From Salinisphaera sp049568105 (GTDB lineage: Bacteria > Pseudomonadota > Gammaproteobacteria > Nevskiales > Salinisphaeraceae): DNA of 64,000 bases. Positions 27,526 through 36,076 of this stretch are shown in pieces. The stretch covers positions 2,356,001 to 2,420,000 of the forward strand of contig NZ_CP145335.1 in NCBI RefSeq assembly GCF_049568105.1. The letters are read 5' to 3'. How positions within the stretch are numbered: position 1 is the stretch's first letter; every line of letters starts with the position of its first letter. The position numbers were made by a program, and so were the translations under genes. Under the pieces are notes generated by a model. That model searched no databases, was not told the DNA's origin, and saw only the letters and a list, made by a program, of their open reading frames with translations.

Positions 27526-28347
27526 TTAGCGCCAGGAAAACAGATAGCGGCCGAGCAGCTTGAGCAGCGTATCCGATGCCAGCCCGATCAAGCCCAGAAA
27601 CAGAATGCCGAAGATGATGTTGCCGGTATTGAGCATGCGCTGGGATTGCAGGATCACATGCCCGATACCGCTTTTAGCGGCCACCAGTTCGGCGACGATG
27701 ATATAGGTCCAGGCCCAACCCAGAATCAGCAGCAGCACGTCGTAGATGCCCGGCATCGCAGCCGGCAATACCACCCGCCACAGCAGCGACCGCCGCGAAC
27801 TACCCAGGGTGGCAGCCGCCTCCAGCAGCTCGCGCTGTACCGACCTGGCCTCGACCGCGATCATCAACAGCATAGAAAAGAAACAGCCGGCGAAAATGAT
27901 CGCGATCTTTTCTACGTCGCCGATGCCGAGCCACAGGATAAACAACGGAATGAAGGCCGAGGCCGGCATATAACGCATGAACGAGGTCATCGGCTCGACC
28001 AGGGCCTCAATCGGCCGGAAAGTACCCATCAGCACGCCCAGCGGGACCGCGATCGCTGCGGCCAAGGCAAAACCCGTAAATACTCGGTAGACGGTGGCCA
28101 GCACGTCCCAGGCGAAGCCGAACTGGGTGAAAAGCTGGTAGCCGGTGGCTACGACCTCGGTCGGCGACGGCAGAAACAGCGGGCTTACCCAGCCGGCCCG
28201 AGTCACCAGGGCCCAGACCCCGATCAGCACCACGAAACTCAGAACCGCCAAGCCGATATAGGCAGCCCGCGGCATGCTACCGAGCGGCGCCATCCAGCGG
28301 CTGCGGTGACGATTCTGCGTCATCGTTTTGCGATCCGACAAAGCCAC
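27526..28347 (-). CDS. ABC transporter permease (NitT/TauT type), importer 1
   Basis: 273-residue inner membrane protein with about six helices. Seen: first helix AYIGLAVLSFVVLIGVWALV, the EAA-type coupling loop EAAATLGSSRRSLLWRVVLP, and a C-terminal helix region ending IFGILFLGLIGLASDTLLKLLG. Lies 10 bp upstream of the ATPase gene and 4 bp downstream of the binding-protein gene. Confidence 0.92.
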   Translation of the reverse strand: MALSDRKTMTQNRHRSRWMAPLGSMPRAAYIGLAVLSFVVLIGVWALVTRAGWVSPLFLPSPTEVVATGYQLFTQFGFAWDVLATVYRVFTGFALAAAIAVPLGVLMGTFRPIEALVEPMTSFMRYMPASAFIPLFILWLGIGDVEKIAIIFAGCFFSMLLMIAVEARSVQRELLEAAATLGSSRRSLLWRVVLPAAMPGIYDVLLLILGWAWTYIIVAELVAAKSGIGHVILQSQRMLNTGNIIFGILFLGLIGLASDTLLKLLGRYLFSWR

Positions 28348-28351
28348 CGCC

Positions 28352-29350
28352 TCACTTGATCGACGGCGCAGCCGCCTGCACGAAACGCGCGGAAATCAAC
28401 GGCTCGATCTCGGGTTTGTGATCGATCACGCCGGCATCGACAAACAAGGCCGCTGCCTGTCGGCACAACTCGTAGAGCGGGCCCGGCTGCTTGGGGGCAC
28501 CAAAATACTCTCGGTTCATGGCCAGGTCGTACCAGCGCACGCCCTCGGCCGACTGGGCGAACTGCTGCGGCGTCTGGCCCATCGCCTTGGCCATGATGGC
28601 GTAGGCCGCCTGCTGATGATCGCGGGTATAAGCCATCGCATCGAACACCGCGTTAACCACCGCCTGGACCCGTTGCGGATGCTGCTCGACGAAGTCGCGG
28701 CGGAAGCCGAGGGTATCGGCGATCACCCCAGGCGTGGCCTTGCTAGTGATCAGGGTATGGCCGAACGGGCGTTGGTCGGCGGTGGTCAGCCACGGCTGCC
28801 AGGTCACCGCGGCATCGAGCTGGCCGGCGGCGAAGGCCGCGCCGGCTGCCCTGGCGCTCATGTCGTTGACATCGATATCCTGCAACGACATACCGTGCTG
28901 GTGCAGCAGGTAGAGAAACCAAAAATAACTGGCCCCGCCGCCGGTCTCTAGACCGACCTTCTTGCCCTTCAGGCTCTCGAACGAATCGATCGCTTTATTG
29001 GCTACGATGCCGTCCGCGCCGTTCGAATTATCGAGCGCCATGACCTGCACTACCGGCAGATGGGCCGCCGCGGTCGATACAAAAGTATCCGGGGTGGTCG
29101 GAAAGCCGTCGATCGCTCCCGAGGCCAACGCACTGCGTCGATTGGCGGCCTTTTCGATCCGGTGCAGAGTCACGTCGACCCCTTCCTTGGCGAAAAACCC
29201 TTTTTGCTCGGCCACGAAGATCGGCCCATAGCCAATCCACGACGATATCCCGAGATCGACGGCCGGCCGATCGGCGGCTGAAGCCACGCCGATCCAGCCA
29301 CCCAAAACCAATACACCCAGCCAACGCATCACACCCGCATACCGCCTCAT
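28352..29350 (-). CDS. ABC transporter substrate-binding protein (NMT1/SsuA-like), importer 1
   Basis: 332 residues with a Sec signal peptide (about 1-25, ending ASA). The mature part is an SsuA/TauA/NMT1-type fold: ISSWIGYGPIFVAEQKGFFA, LASGAIDGF, SFESLKGKKVGLETGGGASY, AGQLDAAVTWQPW. The ATG at 29350 follows GGGGAG; longer starts add residues that hide the signal peptide. A perfect TGTATATACA HutC-type site is 68 bp upstream, so the importer is probably induced with the hut genes. Ligand not known; histidine, urocanate or an imidazole relative is the guess. Confidence 0.9.
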   Translation of the reverse strand: MRRYAGVMRWLGVLVLGGWIGVASAADRPAVDLGISSWIGYGPIFVAEQKGFFAKEGVDVTLHRIEKAANRRSALASGAIDGFPTTPDTFVSTAAAHLPVVQVMALDNSNGADGIVANKAIDSFESLKGKKVGLETGGGASYFWFLYLLHQHGMSLQDIDVNDMSARAAGAAFAAGQLDAAVTWQPWLTTADQRPFGHTLITSKATPGVIADTLGFRRDFVEQHPQRVQAVVNAVFDAMAYTRDHQQAAYAIMAKAMGQTPQQFAQSAEGVRWYDLAMNREYFGAPKQPGPLYELCRQAAALFVDAGVIDHKPEIEPLISARFVQAAAPSIK

Positions 29351-29417
29351 AGGGGCTCCCCTGCTGAATCGTCGACGGCCGCGTACGACACAAGCATAGG
29401 CAGCCGACGAGGACAAA

Positions 29418-29427
29418 TGTATATACA
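29418..29427. promoter_or_regulatory. HutC-type operator between importer 1 and hutC
   Basis: TGTATATACA, a perfect 10-bp palindrome and the core of HutC/HutR operators. It lies 68 bp before the binding-protein gene and 115 bp before hutC, allowing autoregulation and control of the importer. Confidence 0.75.
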
Positions 29428-29541
29428 ACCCAAGCATCGAACGTGCCAGATTCGTTGACGGTGCCGAATGTGTCAGACGGGGCCCCGGCCTATACAATGG
29501 TCGAACCGTTCGCCGACGATTAAGCCAAACCTGCCTTCGCC

Positions 29542-30285
29542 ATGACGCAAGAATCCGCCCCGCCGCGTGCGCTGTATCTGCAAGCCAAGCAGCATGTGAA
29601 AAACCGCATCCTGTCGGGCGAGTGGCAGCCGGGGGATGCCATACCGTCGGAGAATCAGCTCGTGCGCTCGCTGGGCATGTCGCGCATGACGGTCAATCGG
29701 GCGCTGCGCGAGCTGACCGGCGAAGGCTATATCGAGCGTATCAGCGGGGTCGGCAGCTTCGTCGCCCAGCGCAAGGCCCAGTCCAATCTGTTGAAAATCG
29801 CCAACATCGCCGACGAGATCGAAGCCCGCGGGCATCGCTATCGCTGCGAAGTGCTGCACCTCGGGCGCGAACCAGCATCGCTACAAGTCGCCACCGCGCT
29901 ATCGATCGCCACCGGCAGCTCGGTGGCCCATGTCTGTTGCGTACACTATGAAGAAGGCGTGCCGGTCCAATACGAGGATCGCTGGGTCAATCCGGCGATC
30001 GTGCCCGATTTCGCCGACCAGCATTTCGACGACAGCCTGCAGCCGTCGGTATATCTGCTGAACTCGATCCCCGCCGAAGAGATCGAGCACGTCGTGGATG
30101 CCACGCTACCGACTCCGGACGAGGCTGCTGCCCTGAACATCGAGGCGAGCGAGCCCTGCCTGGAACTCATGCGACGCACCTGGAGCCGCAGCCAGGTCGT
30201 GACCTGGGTGCGTTTTCTGCACCCCTCATCGCGCTATCGGCTTGGCAGCCGGTTCGAGGCCGATCGCTTCAACCGCTCCAGCTGA
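29542..30285 (+). CDS. hutC: Histidine utilization repressor (GntR/HutC family)
   Basis: 247 residues. N-terminal GntR winged helix (NRILSGEWQPGDAIPSENQL, then SRMTVNRALRELTGEGYIER) and a C-terminal UTRA effector domain (EVLHLGREPASLQVATALS, YEDRWVNPAIVPDFADQHF, TWVRFLHPSSRYRLGSRF). HutC proteins bind urocanate and then leave TGTATATACA-like operators. Five such sites lie in this window next to hut or transporter genes. Convergent with the hutI operon. Confidence 0.95.
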   Translation: MTQESAPPRALYLQAKQHVKNRILSGEWQPGDAIPSENQLVRSLGMSRMTVNRALRELTGEGYIERISGVGSFVAQRKAQSNLLKIANIADEIEARGHRYRCEVLHLGREPASLQVATALSIATGSSVAHVCCVHYEEGVPVQYEDRWVNPAIVPDFADQHFDDSLQPSVYLLNSIPAEEIEHVVDATLPTPDEAAALNIEASEPCLELMRRTWSRSQVVTWVRFLHPSSRYRLGSRFEADRFNRSS

Positions 30286-30294
30286 GCTCCTGTG

Positions 30295-30323
30295 TGGTGC
30301 AGGCGCCGATCAGCCCTGCACCA
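30295..30323. terminator. Hairpin between convergent hutC and hutI
   Basis: TGGTGCAGG pairs perfectly with CCTGCACCA around an 11-nt loop, 9 bp after the hutC stop. No strong T-run follows, so termination is probable but not certain. Confidence 0.45.
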
Positions 30324-30382
30324 TGGCAATCCATCCCCAGCCCGGTCCCGCGTAGGCTGGCAGGGCCAAGCGCACGGCGAGA

Positions 30383-31588
30383 TCAGCCCAGCACCCGACC
30401 CGCCAATACCCGCTGGCGCAGACGCTGGGGCTGGACCGCATAGGCCAGCTCGGCCGGATGTTCGATGTTCCAGACACATAGATCGGCGATCTGGCCGACT
30501 GCCACGGTGCCGAAATCGGACTGGCCGAGCGCGCGGGCCGCGTAGCGGGTCATGCCGGACAAAGCCTCTTTCGGGGTCAGCCGGAACAGCGTACAGGCCT
30601 GGTTGAGCATCAGCGTCGGCTGGAACAACGGCGAGGTGCCGGGATTGCCGTCGGTCGCTACTGCCATCGGCACCCCGGCATCACGCAGCGCCTGGACCGG
30701 CGGGCACTGGGTTTCGCGCAGCGTATAGAAGGCCCCGGGCAACAACACGGCCGTGGTGCCGTTATCGGCCATCGCCTGGATGCCCTCGTTATCCAGATAC
30801 TCGATATGATCCACCGACAGCGCGCCGTGACGTGCCGCAGCTGCTGCGCCGCCCAGATTGGATAGCTGCTCGACATGGGCCTTGATCGGCAGACCGTGTT
30901 CGGCCGCCGCAGCGTAGACGCGCTCGCACTGGGCGACTGAAAACGCGATTTTTTCGCAGAACACATCGACCGCATCGGCCAGCCCGGACTCGACTGCCGC
31001 CGGGATCATCTCGCGACAGACCAAGTCGATATAGCCGTCGGCGTCGTCGGCATATTCTGGCGGTAGCGCATGCGCGCCCAGCAGGGTCGTGAATACCCGC
31101 ACCGGATAGCGCTCGCCGAGTTCGCGGGCCACGCGCAGACACTTCAATTCATCGGCCACGGTCAGGCCATAGCCCGACTTGATCTCGATCGTGGTCACGC
31201 CATCGGCCAGCATCGCTTCGAGCCGCGCGGCGGCCCGCTCGAACAACTCGGCTTCGCTGGCCTGTCGGGTGGCCCGAACCGTACTCAGGATACCGCCGCC
31301 GGCCGCCGCGATATCCTGATAGCTCACGCCTTCCAGGCGTTGTTCGAACTCGTCGGCGCGCTGGCCGCCGAACACCAGATGGGTATGGCAATCCACCAGC
31401 CCCGGCGTAAGCACCCCGCCCCGGCCGAGGACCTTGGCACCGTCCAAAGCATCGGCTGCGAGCTCGCGCATCGGTACCACGGTATCGATCCGTTCGCCAC
31501 GTACGATCACGGCCATCGGCTCCGGGTGATCGTGCACACCGTCGAATAACCGGACGTCGCACCAGGCTTGGATAGGCGCATCACTCAT
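30383..31588 (-). CDS. hutI: Imidazolonepropionase
   Basis: Third hut step: opens imidazolone-5-propionate to N-formimino-L-glutamate. 401-residue amidohydrolase. Seen: TPGLVDCHTHLVFGGQRADE (metal His pair), EIKSGYGL, HVEQLSNLGG, VDHIEYLDNEG and ATDGNPGTSPL. The ATG at 31588 is chosen because upstream residues overlap the aminotransferase gene. Last gene of a nine-gene minus-strand run that begins with importer 2. Confidence 0.97.
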   Translation of the reverse strand: MSDAPIQAWCDVRLFDGVHDHPEPMAVIVRGERIDTVVPMRELAADALDGAKVLGRGGVLTPGLVDCHTHLVFGGQRADEFEQRLEGVSYQDIAAAGGGILSTVRATRQASEAELFERAAARLEAMLADGVTTIEIKSGYGLTVADELKCLRVARELGERYPVRVFTTLLGAHALPPEYADDADGYIDLVCREMIPAAVESGLADAVDVFCEKIAFSVAQCERVYAAAAEHGLPIKAHVEQLSNLGGAAAAARHGALSVDHIEYLDNEGIQAMADNGTTAVLLPGAFYTLRETQCPPVQALRDAGVPMAVATDGNPGTSPLFQPTLMLNQACTLFRLTPKEALSGMTRYAARALGQSDFGTVAVGQIADLCVWNIEHPAELAYAVQPQRLRQRVLAGRVLG

Positions 31589-31601
31589 GGGGCTTTCCTT
31601 G

Positions 31602-32945
31602 TCATTGTGTTCTACAACCACGGCCGGCTGCGCAGCGCGAATCCCGTTCGGCGCAAGCGGCTTCGTGGGCAACCAGCCGCAGCGACTGGGCCACGACCTC
31701 GGCCGCCTCGGCGGCGTGCAGCGGCGCGAGGCTGGTCGGCGCAATCCGCAGATGGTGATCCCGGGGGTCCTGCCCATGCGGAAAAGCCGAACCGGCCGGC
31801 GTGAGTGTCACCCCGGCCTGCGCAGCCCGGGCGACCACGGCCGCGGCACAGCCGGGCGGCGTATACAGGCTGATGAAATAACCGCCCTGGGGGCGTTGCC
31901 AGGCAGCCAGGCCGGAATCACCCAGCTGGTTCGTGAATACCGTATCCACGGCATCGAATTTCGGCGCCAGATGCGCGGCGTGCCGAGCCATCAGGCGTTC
32001 GATATCCGGCCAGCCACCGGCAAAAAACCGCACATGGCGCAGCTGGTTGATCTTGTCTGGGCCGATCGAGCGGCGCCCGGCATGAGCTGCGAACCACGCC
32101 AGATTGGCCGGCGAGGCCGCGAAAGCCGCTACCCCGGCGCCGGGCAGCGTGATTTTCGAAGTCGAGCCAAACACCAGCGCCCGATCGGGATGACCGGCCG
32201 CGGCGCAGGCCTCGAGGATATTGGCCAATGCCGGCGGCTCGTCATCGAGATGATGCACCGCATAGGCATTGTCCCAAAACAACCGGAAATCCGGTGCGGC
32301 TGTCGGCATGCCGGCCAGACGCGCCACACTGTCGTCGCTGTAGGTCTCACCGGTGGGATTGCTATAGCGCGGTACGCCGATCAGGCCCTTGATGCTCGGG
32401 TCCTCGGCTACCCGCGACTCGACCACCGCCATATCCGGGCCTTGCCCGGTCAAGGGCACCGGCACCATCTCGATGCCGAAGCCGGCCAGCAGATTGAAAT
32501 GAAAATCGTAGCCCGGCACCGGGCATAGTATCCGCAGCCTGGGCTCAGCCGACCAGGGGCGCGGGCTGTCCGGCAGGCCGTTCAGCAGCGCATAGACCAG
32601 CGCATCGTGCATCAAGGCGATACTGGAATTGCCGGCGGCCATCACCTGCTCGGGGGCCGCGCCGACCAGCGGCGCCAACAACGCTCGGGCCTCGGGCAAG
32701 CCGCGTACGTCGCCGCCATAGGTCCGGCAATCGGTGCCATCGGCGGCGAGATAATCGTCGGCGCCGGGTAATTCCAGCAGCCGGGCCGATTCGGCCAACT
32801 GCTCCGGGCCCGGCTTGCCGCGGGCCATATCGATGCTCAGATCGCGGGCAACCAAGGCCTCGAATTCAGCCGCGGCCGCGGCATGGCGGGCCGCCAGCGT
32901 GTTGTCGTCGAGCGCGCGCAGCGCATTGATATCCGGGCCGGTCAT
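31602..32945 (-). CDS. PLP aminotransferase, aspartate-aminotransferase subgroup Ic type
   Basis: 447-residue fold-type I enzyme. Seen: RTYGGDVRGLPEARALLAPL, AAGNSSIALMHDALVYALL, CPVPGYDFHFNL, RYSNPTGETYSDD, FWDNAYAVHHL (cofactor Asp/Tyr), GSTSKITLPGAGVAAFA (Schiff-base Lys) and HHLRIAPTSL (carboxylate Arg). These fit the PF12897-type class rather than AspC or HisC. Its 13-bp gap to hutI and 4-bp overlap with the kinase gene put it in the hut operon. A histidine/imidazolepyruvate role would suit the hydroxyacid dehydrogenases near hutH but is inference. Confidence 0.87.
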   Translation of the reverse strand: MTGPDINALRALDDNTLAARHAAAAAEFEALVARDLSIDMARGKPGPEQLAESARLLELPGADDYLAADGTDCRTYGGDVRGLPEARALLAPLVGAAPEQVMAAGNSSIALMHDALVYALLNGLPDSPRPWSAEPRLRILCPVPGYDFHFNLLAGFGIEMVPVPLTGQGPDMAVVESRVAEDPSIKGLIGVPRYSNPTGETYSDDSVARLAGMPTAAPDFRLFWDNAYAVHHLDDEPPALANILEACAAAGHPDRALVFGSTSKITLPGAGVAAFAASPANLAWFAAHAGRRSIGPDKINQLRHVRFFAGGWPDIERLMARHAAHLAPKFDAVDTVFTNQLGDSGLAAWQRPQGGYFISLYTPPGCAAAVVARAAQAGVTLTPAGSAFPHGQDPRDHHLRIAPTSLAPLHAAEAAEVVAQSLRLVAHEAACAERDSRCAAGRGCRTQ

Positions 32946-34264
32946 GGCGCGATCGCCGCGATGAAATCGCTGACCACATCAGCGCCGGATTCGGGTTCGC
33001 TGCCGGCCATGATCGAGATCGCGAAGCCGATCGTCGATGGGATCGGGTGCTGGCGGCTGCCGGCGCCTGCCCGCAGGTCCAACACCAGGGTCGGGCAACA
33101 GAACAGGGCCAGCCGTATGATTCGCGCCCAGTCCGTCGGCAGCCAGCCACGCCGATCCAGCTCGGCCAGCAATGGCCGCCAGTAATGCTCGATCTTCGAC
33201 TCTAGAAACGCGGCCCGTAACGGTGTGAGCTGCCAGTCATGTTCAACGACCAGCCGATCGCCGTCGCGCTCGACGCTCGCCTGGTAATACTCGCTGGCCG
33301 CGCCCGGCTCGTACAACCACAGCGGGTGGGCAAAAATATTATGAAAAGTCGCCTTGATGCCGGCCAGCAGTACCGGAATCTGGTGCCCGGCAAAGGCCGG
33401 GTCGAAGGTCACCAGCGCCGGCGCGCCGCCCGGCCGATACCAGACGTTGGCGTTATGGGCATCGCCGTGCGCGGTGGCTGCACCATGATCGGCCAGCGCG
33501 CTCGGCGCCAGGCGCTCGGCCGCTTCGGCGAACAGCGCGCCCAGGCTATGGCGATAATCCACGCCGTTAATGGTCCAGGCCGCTCCCTGGAGTTCCTGCC
33601 AGCCCAGCGCGGTACCGGCCAGCTGAAATTCGCGGCCGACATAGTATTGTCCAACCCGGCCCCCGAAGCCCGGCCGGGCTTCGTTCGACACCAGCCGGTT
33701 ATAGAACAGCTGGTGGATCGGCTCGGCTGCCAGTGCGGCCGGCTCGGCGGGCAGCAGGGTTTCGAGCGCAGCTCGGCAGTCAGCGCGATCGAGTTCGGCC
33801 TGGGCGGCGACCACGGTCTCGCTGGTCTCGGCGCCATCCGCTCCGGCCTCGATCGCTCGGCAGACATCGGCCAGGCGCTGTTCTTCACGGGCCGCATAAA
33901 GCAGGATCTGGCGGCCCGGCGCACCGCTGGCATGCTGTGGCAGATCGACCGGCAACCCGGCGTCGGCCAACAGCTGGCCGTTGTAATACTCGGCGATCGT
34001 CGCCTGCTCGCCTTCTTCCTGGTGGTATTTGAAGAACAGCCGCCGGCCGTCGGTCAGCCGTAGCAGGCCGTTCAACGAATTCAGGCTATAGGCGTCGGCA
34101 TTGATCCGCAGCTCGACCACCGGGACGCCAGTGATCTCGGCGACCAGCAGCGACAGTTCGGCCTCAGCGGCCGCCACCTCGCCGGCTGCCACCAGGCGCC
34201 GGGCGGTCGTGGCCCGAGGCGGCCGATCCCCGGGCGGCGTTTCGATATCGGAGAGCTTGGACAT
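32942..34264 (-). CDS. APH-like phosphotransferase of unknown substrate in the hut operon
   Basis: 440 residues. A kinase-like pattern is visible: a lysine in LFFKYHQEE after LLRLTDGRR (candidate ATP lysine), a catalytic loop ATAHGDAHNANVWYRPG, and a metal Asp in LVTFDPAFAG, followed by a helical C-terminal region. I do not recognise a named family. It overlaps the SDR gene by 1 nt (TGATG) and the aminotransferase by 4 nt (ATGA), so it is translated with them. It may phosphorylate an alcohol or sugar-like group on the island's substrate. Confidence 0.75.
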   Translation of the reverse strand: MSKLSDIETPPGDRPPRATTARRLVAAGEVAAAEAELSLLVAEITGVPVVELRINADAYSLNSLNGLLRLTDGRRLFFKYHQEEGEQATIAEYYNGQLLADAGLPVDLPQHASGAPGRQILLYAAREEQRLADVCRAIEAGADGAETSETVVAAQAELDRADCRAALETLLPAEPAALAAEPIHQLFYNRLVSNEARPGFGGRVGQYYVGREFQLAGTALGWQELQGAAWTINGVDYRHSLGALFAEAAERLAPSALADHGAATAHGDAHNANVWYRPGGAPALVTFDPAFAGHQIPVLLAGIKATFHNIFAHPLWLYEPGAASEYYQASVERDGDRLVVEHDWQLTPLRAAFLESKIEHYWRPLLAELDRRGWLPTDWARIIRLALFCCPTLVLDLRAGAGSRQHPIPSTIGFAISIMAGSEPESGADVVSDFIAAIAP

Positions 34265-35055
34265 CAGATACTCGCGAGATAGCCGCCGTCGATGTACAAC
34301 ACCTGCCCGGTCATATAACGAGCCGCTGGCGAGCAAAGAAACACCAGCGGCCCGGCCAGATCATCGAGTTCGCCGAAGCGGCCCATCGGGATCGCAGCCT
34401 GCATGCGCGCCTGCCAGTCGGCATCCTGATAGAAAACCTCGGTCATATCGGTGCGAAAATAGCCCGGCCCGAGGGCATTGACACGGATGCCCTGCCCGGC
34501 CCATTCGGTCGACAGCGCCCGGGTCAGTCCGGCCAGCCCGGTCTTGGCGGCGCCATAGGCGGCCGAGCCCGGCACGCCGACCGCGGTGGTCAGGGAACAG
34601 AGATTGACGATCACTGCGTTGCGTTCGCCATCACTGTCGCTCTGGCCCATCAGCCGGGCCGCCGCCTGGGCACAGAAAAACGCCCCCTTGAGATTGACGT
34701 CGATCAGCCGGTCCCAGAGCACTTCATCGACACTGCGGCTCGCCGCCGGCTGTTCGACTCCGGCGTTGTTGACCAGGATATCCAGGCCGCCCCAGCGGGC
34801 CCCGATCTGCTCGAAGGCAGCCTCGATCTCGTCCGGCTGGGAGACATCACAGCGCAGCGCCATCGCCTCGCCGCCCGCTGTCTCGATCGTGGCTGCCGCT
34901 TCGGCCACCGCGGCCTCGTTGCGTGCCAGCAGCGCGACCCGGGCGCCGGCAGCCGCCAAGGCCCCGGCCAGCGCCCGACCGATGCCGCGCGAGGCACCGG
35001 TTACGGCCGCAGTCTGGCCAGCCAGGGAAAAATTCGCGTTCAGCCAATCACTCAT
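34264..35055 (-). CDS. SDR-family dehydrogenase in the hut operon
   Basis: 263-residue classical SDR. Seen: AAVTGASRGIGRALAGALAA (cofactor loop), NNAGVEQPAA, NLCSLTTAVG and YGAAKTGLAGLTRAL (Tyr-x3-Lys), ALGPGYFRTDMTEVF. Overlaps the zinc dehydrogenase by 8 nt and the kinase by 1 nt. The set of HisD-like, zinc dehydrogenase and SDR proteins recalls the three dehydrogenases of dihydroxypropanesulfonate catabolism (HpsN, O, P), but it could equally act on an imidazole alcohol. Confidence 0.9.
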   Translation of the reverse strand: MSDWLNANFSLAGQTAAVTGASRGIGRALAGALAAAGARVALLARNEAAVAEAAATIETAGGEAMALRCDVSQPDEIEAAFEQIGARWGGLDILVNNAGVEQPAASRSVDEVLWDRLIDVNLKGAFFCAQAAARLMGQSDSDGERNAVIVNLCSLTTAVGVPGSAAYGAAKTGLAGLTRALSTEWAGQGIRVNALGPGYFRTDMTEVFYQDADWQARMQAAIPMGRFGELDDLAGPLVFLCSPAARYMTGQVLYIDGGYLASI

Positions 35056-36076
35056 GGCCCGTCTCCGTAGGTAAGACGATCGACTTGATAGCGTCGCGGC
35101 CCGTCTCGATCAGTTCATCGTAGCGGGCTGGCGCTGCCGCCAGTCCAATCGGGGCATCGATCAGACGCGCCAGCCTGGGGGCCAACTCGGGCAACAGGTC
35201 GCAGGCCCTGGGCAATTCCTCGCGAAAGGCGCTGCAGCCGAGCAGATCGATCTCCTGTTCCACGATCGCGTTCACGTCGACCTCGCCGGCACCGTGGAAT
35301 AGGCCGACCATGGCCAGTCGGGTCCCGGCGCCCACCGAGGCCATCAACCCAGCCAGCCCGCCGTGCGAGCCGGTAGCCTCGACCGCGAACCGCGGCTCGC
35401 GGCCGATCTGCATGACCAGGGCATCGCGGTCGAGCGTGACGGGCACCGCATTGCACACCGATTCCAGCAGCGCCCGCCGACCCGCCTGGCGCTCGGCCAC
35501 ATATACCGGACCCAGACCCTCGGCATCGGCCACCAAAGCGACCAGCGCGCCGATCGTGCCGCCGCCGACGATCAGGATCGGCTCGCCGGCTGGCGCTTCG
35601 AGGCGTTCGATCACATGCAGGGCCACTGCCAACGGTTCGGCCAGCGCGGCGACCATCGGCGACAGATCGGCTGCTACGCGATACAGCCGCTCGGCCGGCT
35701 GCAGACAATAGACGGCAAAGGCGCCGTCGCAGGCCTCGCCGACGAAACCGAGATTGCGACACAGATTGGGCTCGCCGTTTTCACAGTAGTCGCAGGCGCC
35801 GCAGACCACGCGCGAATCCCCTACGACCCGGTCGCCCGGCGCGATATCGGTAACGTGATCGCCGACCGCTTCCACCTCGGCGCAATACTCATGGCCCGGG
35901 GTGACCGGCAGCTCGTCGATCCATTGCCCGGTGCGATAGTTGTGCAAATCCGAACCGCAGATACCGGCGGCCAGGATCTTCAGCCGTACCATTCCGGCCT
36001 CGGGGGCGCCCGGCTCGGCGACCTGTTCGTAGCGCAGATCGCCCACCCCGTGCAGTCGCAGTGCCGGCATGCTCAT
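35048..36076 (-). CDS. Zinc-dependent medium-chain alcohol dehydrogenase
   Basis: 342 residues of the threonine/sorbitol dehydrogenase type. Seen: GICGSDLHNY and TPGHEYCAEV (catalytic zinc Cys and His-Glu), the structural zinc cluster CGACDYCENGEPNLC, and ILIVGGGTIGALVALVA (NAD Rossmann loop). The ATG at 36076 overlaps the HisD-like stop (ATGA), showing coupling. Substrate unknown; adjacent genes suggest oxidation of a secondary alcohol. Confidence 0.92.
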   Translation of the reverse strand: MSMPALRLHGVGDLRYEQVAEPGAPEAGMVRLKILAAGICGSDLHNYRTGQWIDELPVTPGHEYCAEVEAVGDHVTDIAPGDRVVGDSRVVCGACDYCENGEPNLCRNLGFVGEACDGAFAVYCLQPAERLYRVAADLSPMVAALAEPLAVALHVIERLEAPAGEPILIVGGGTIGALVALVADAEGLGPVYVAERQAGRRALLESVCNAVPVTLDRDALVMQIGREPRFAVEATGSHGGLAGLMASVGAGTRLAMVGLFHGAGEVDVNAIVEQEIDLLGCSAFREELPRACDLLPELAPRLARLIDAPIGLAAAPARYDELIETGRDAIKSIVLPTETGHE

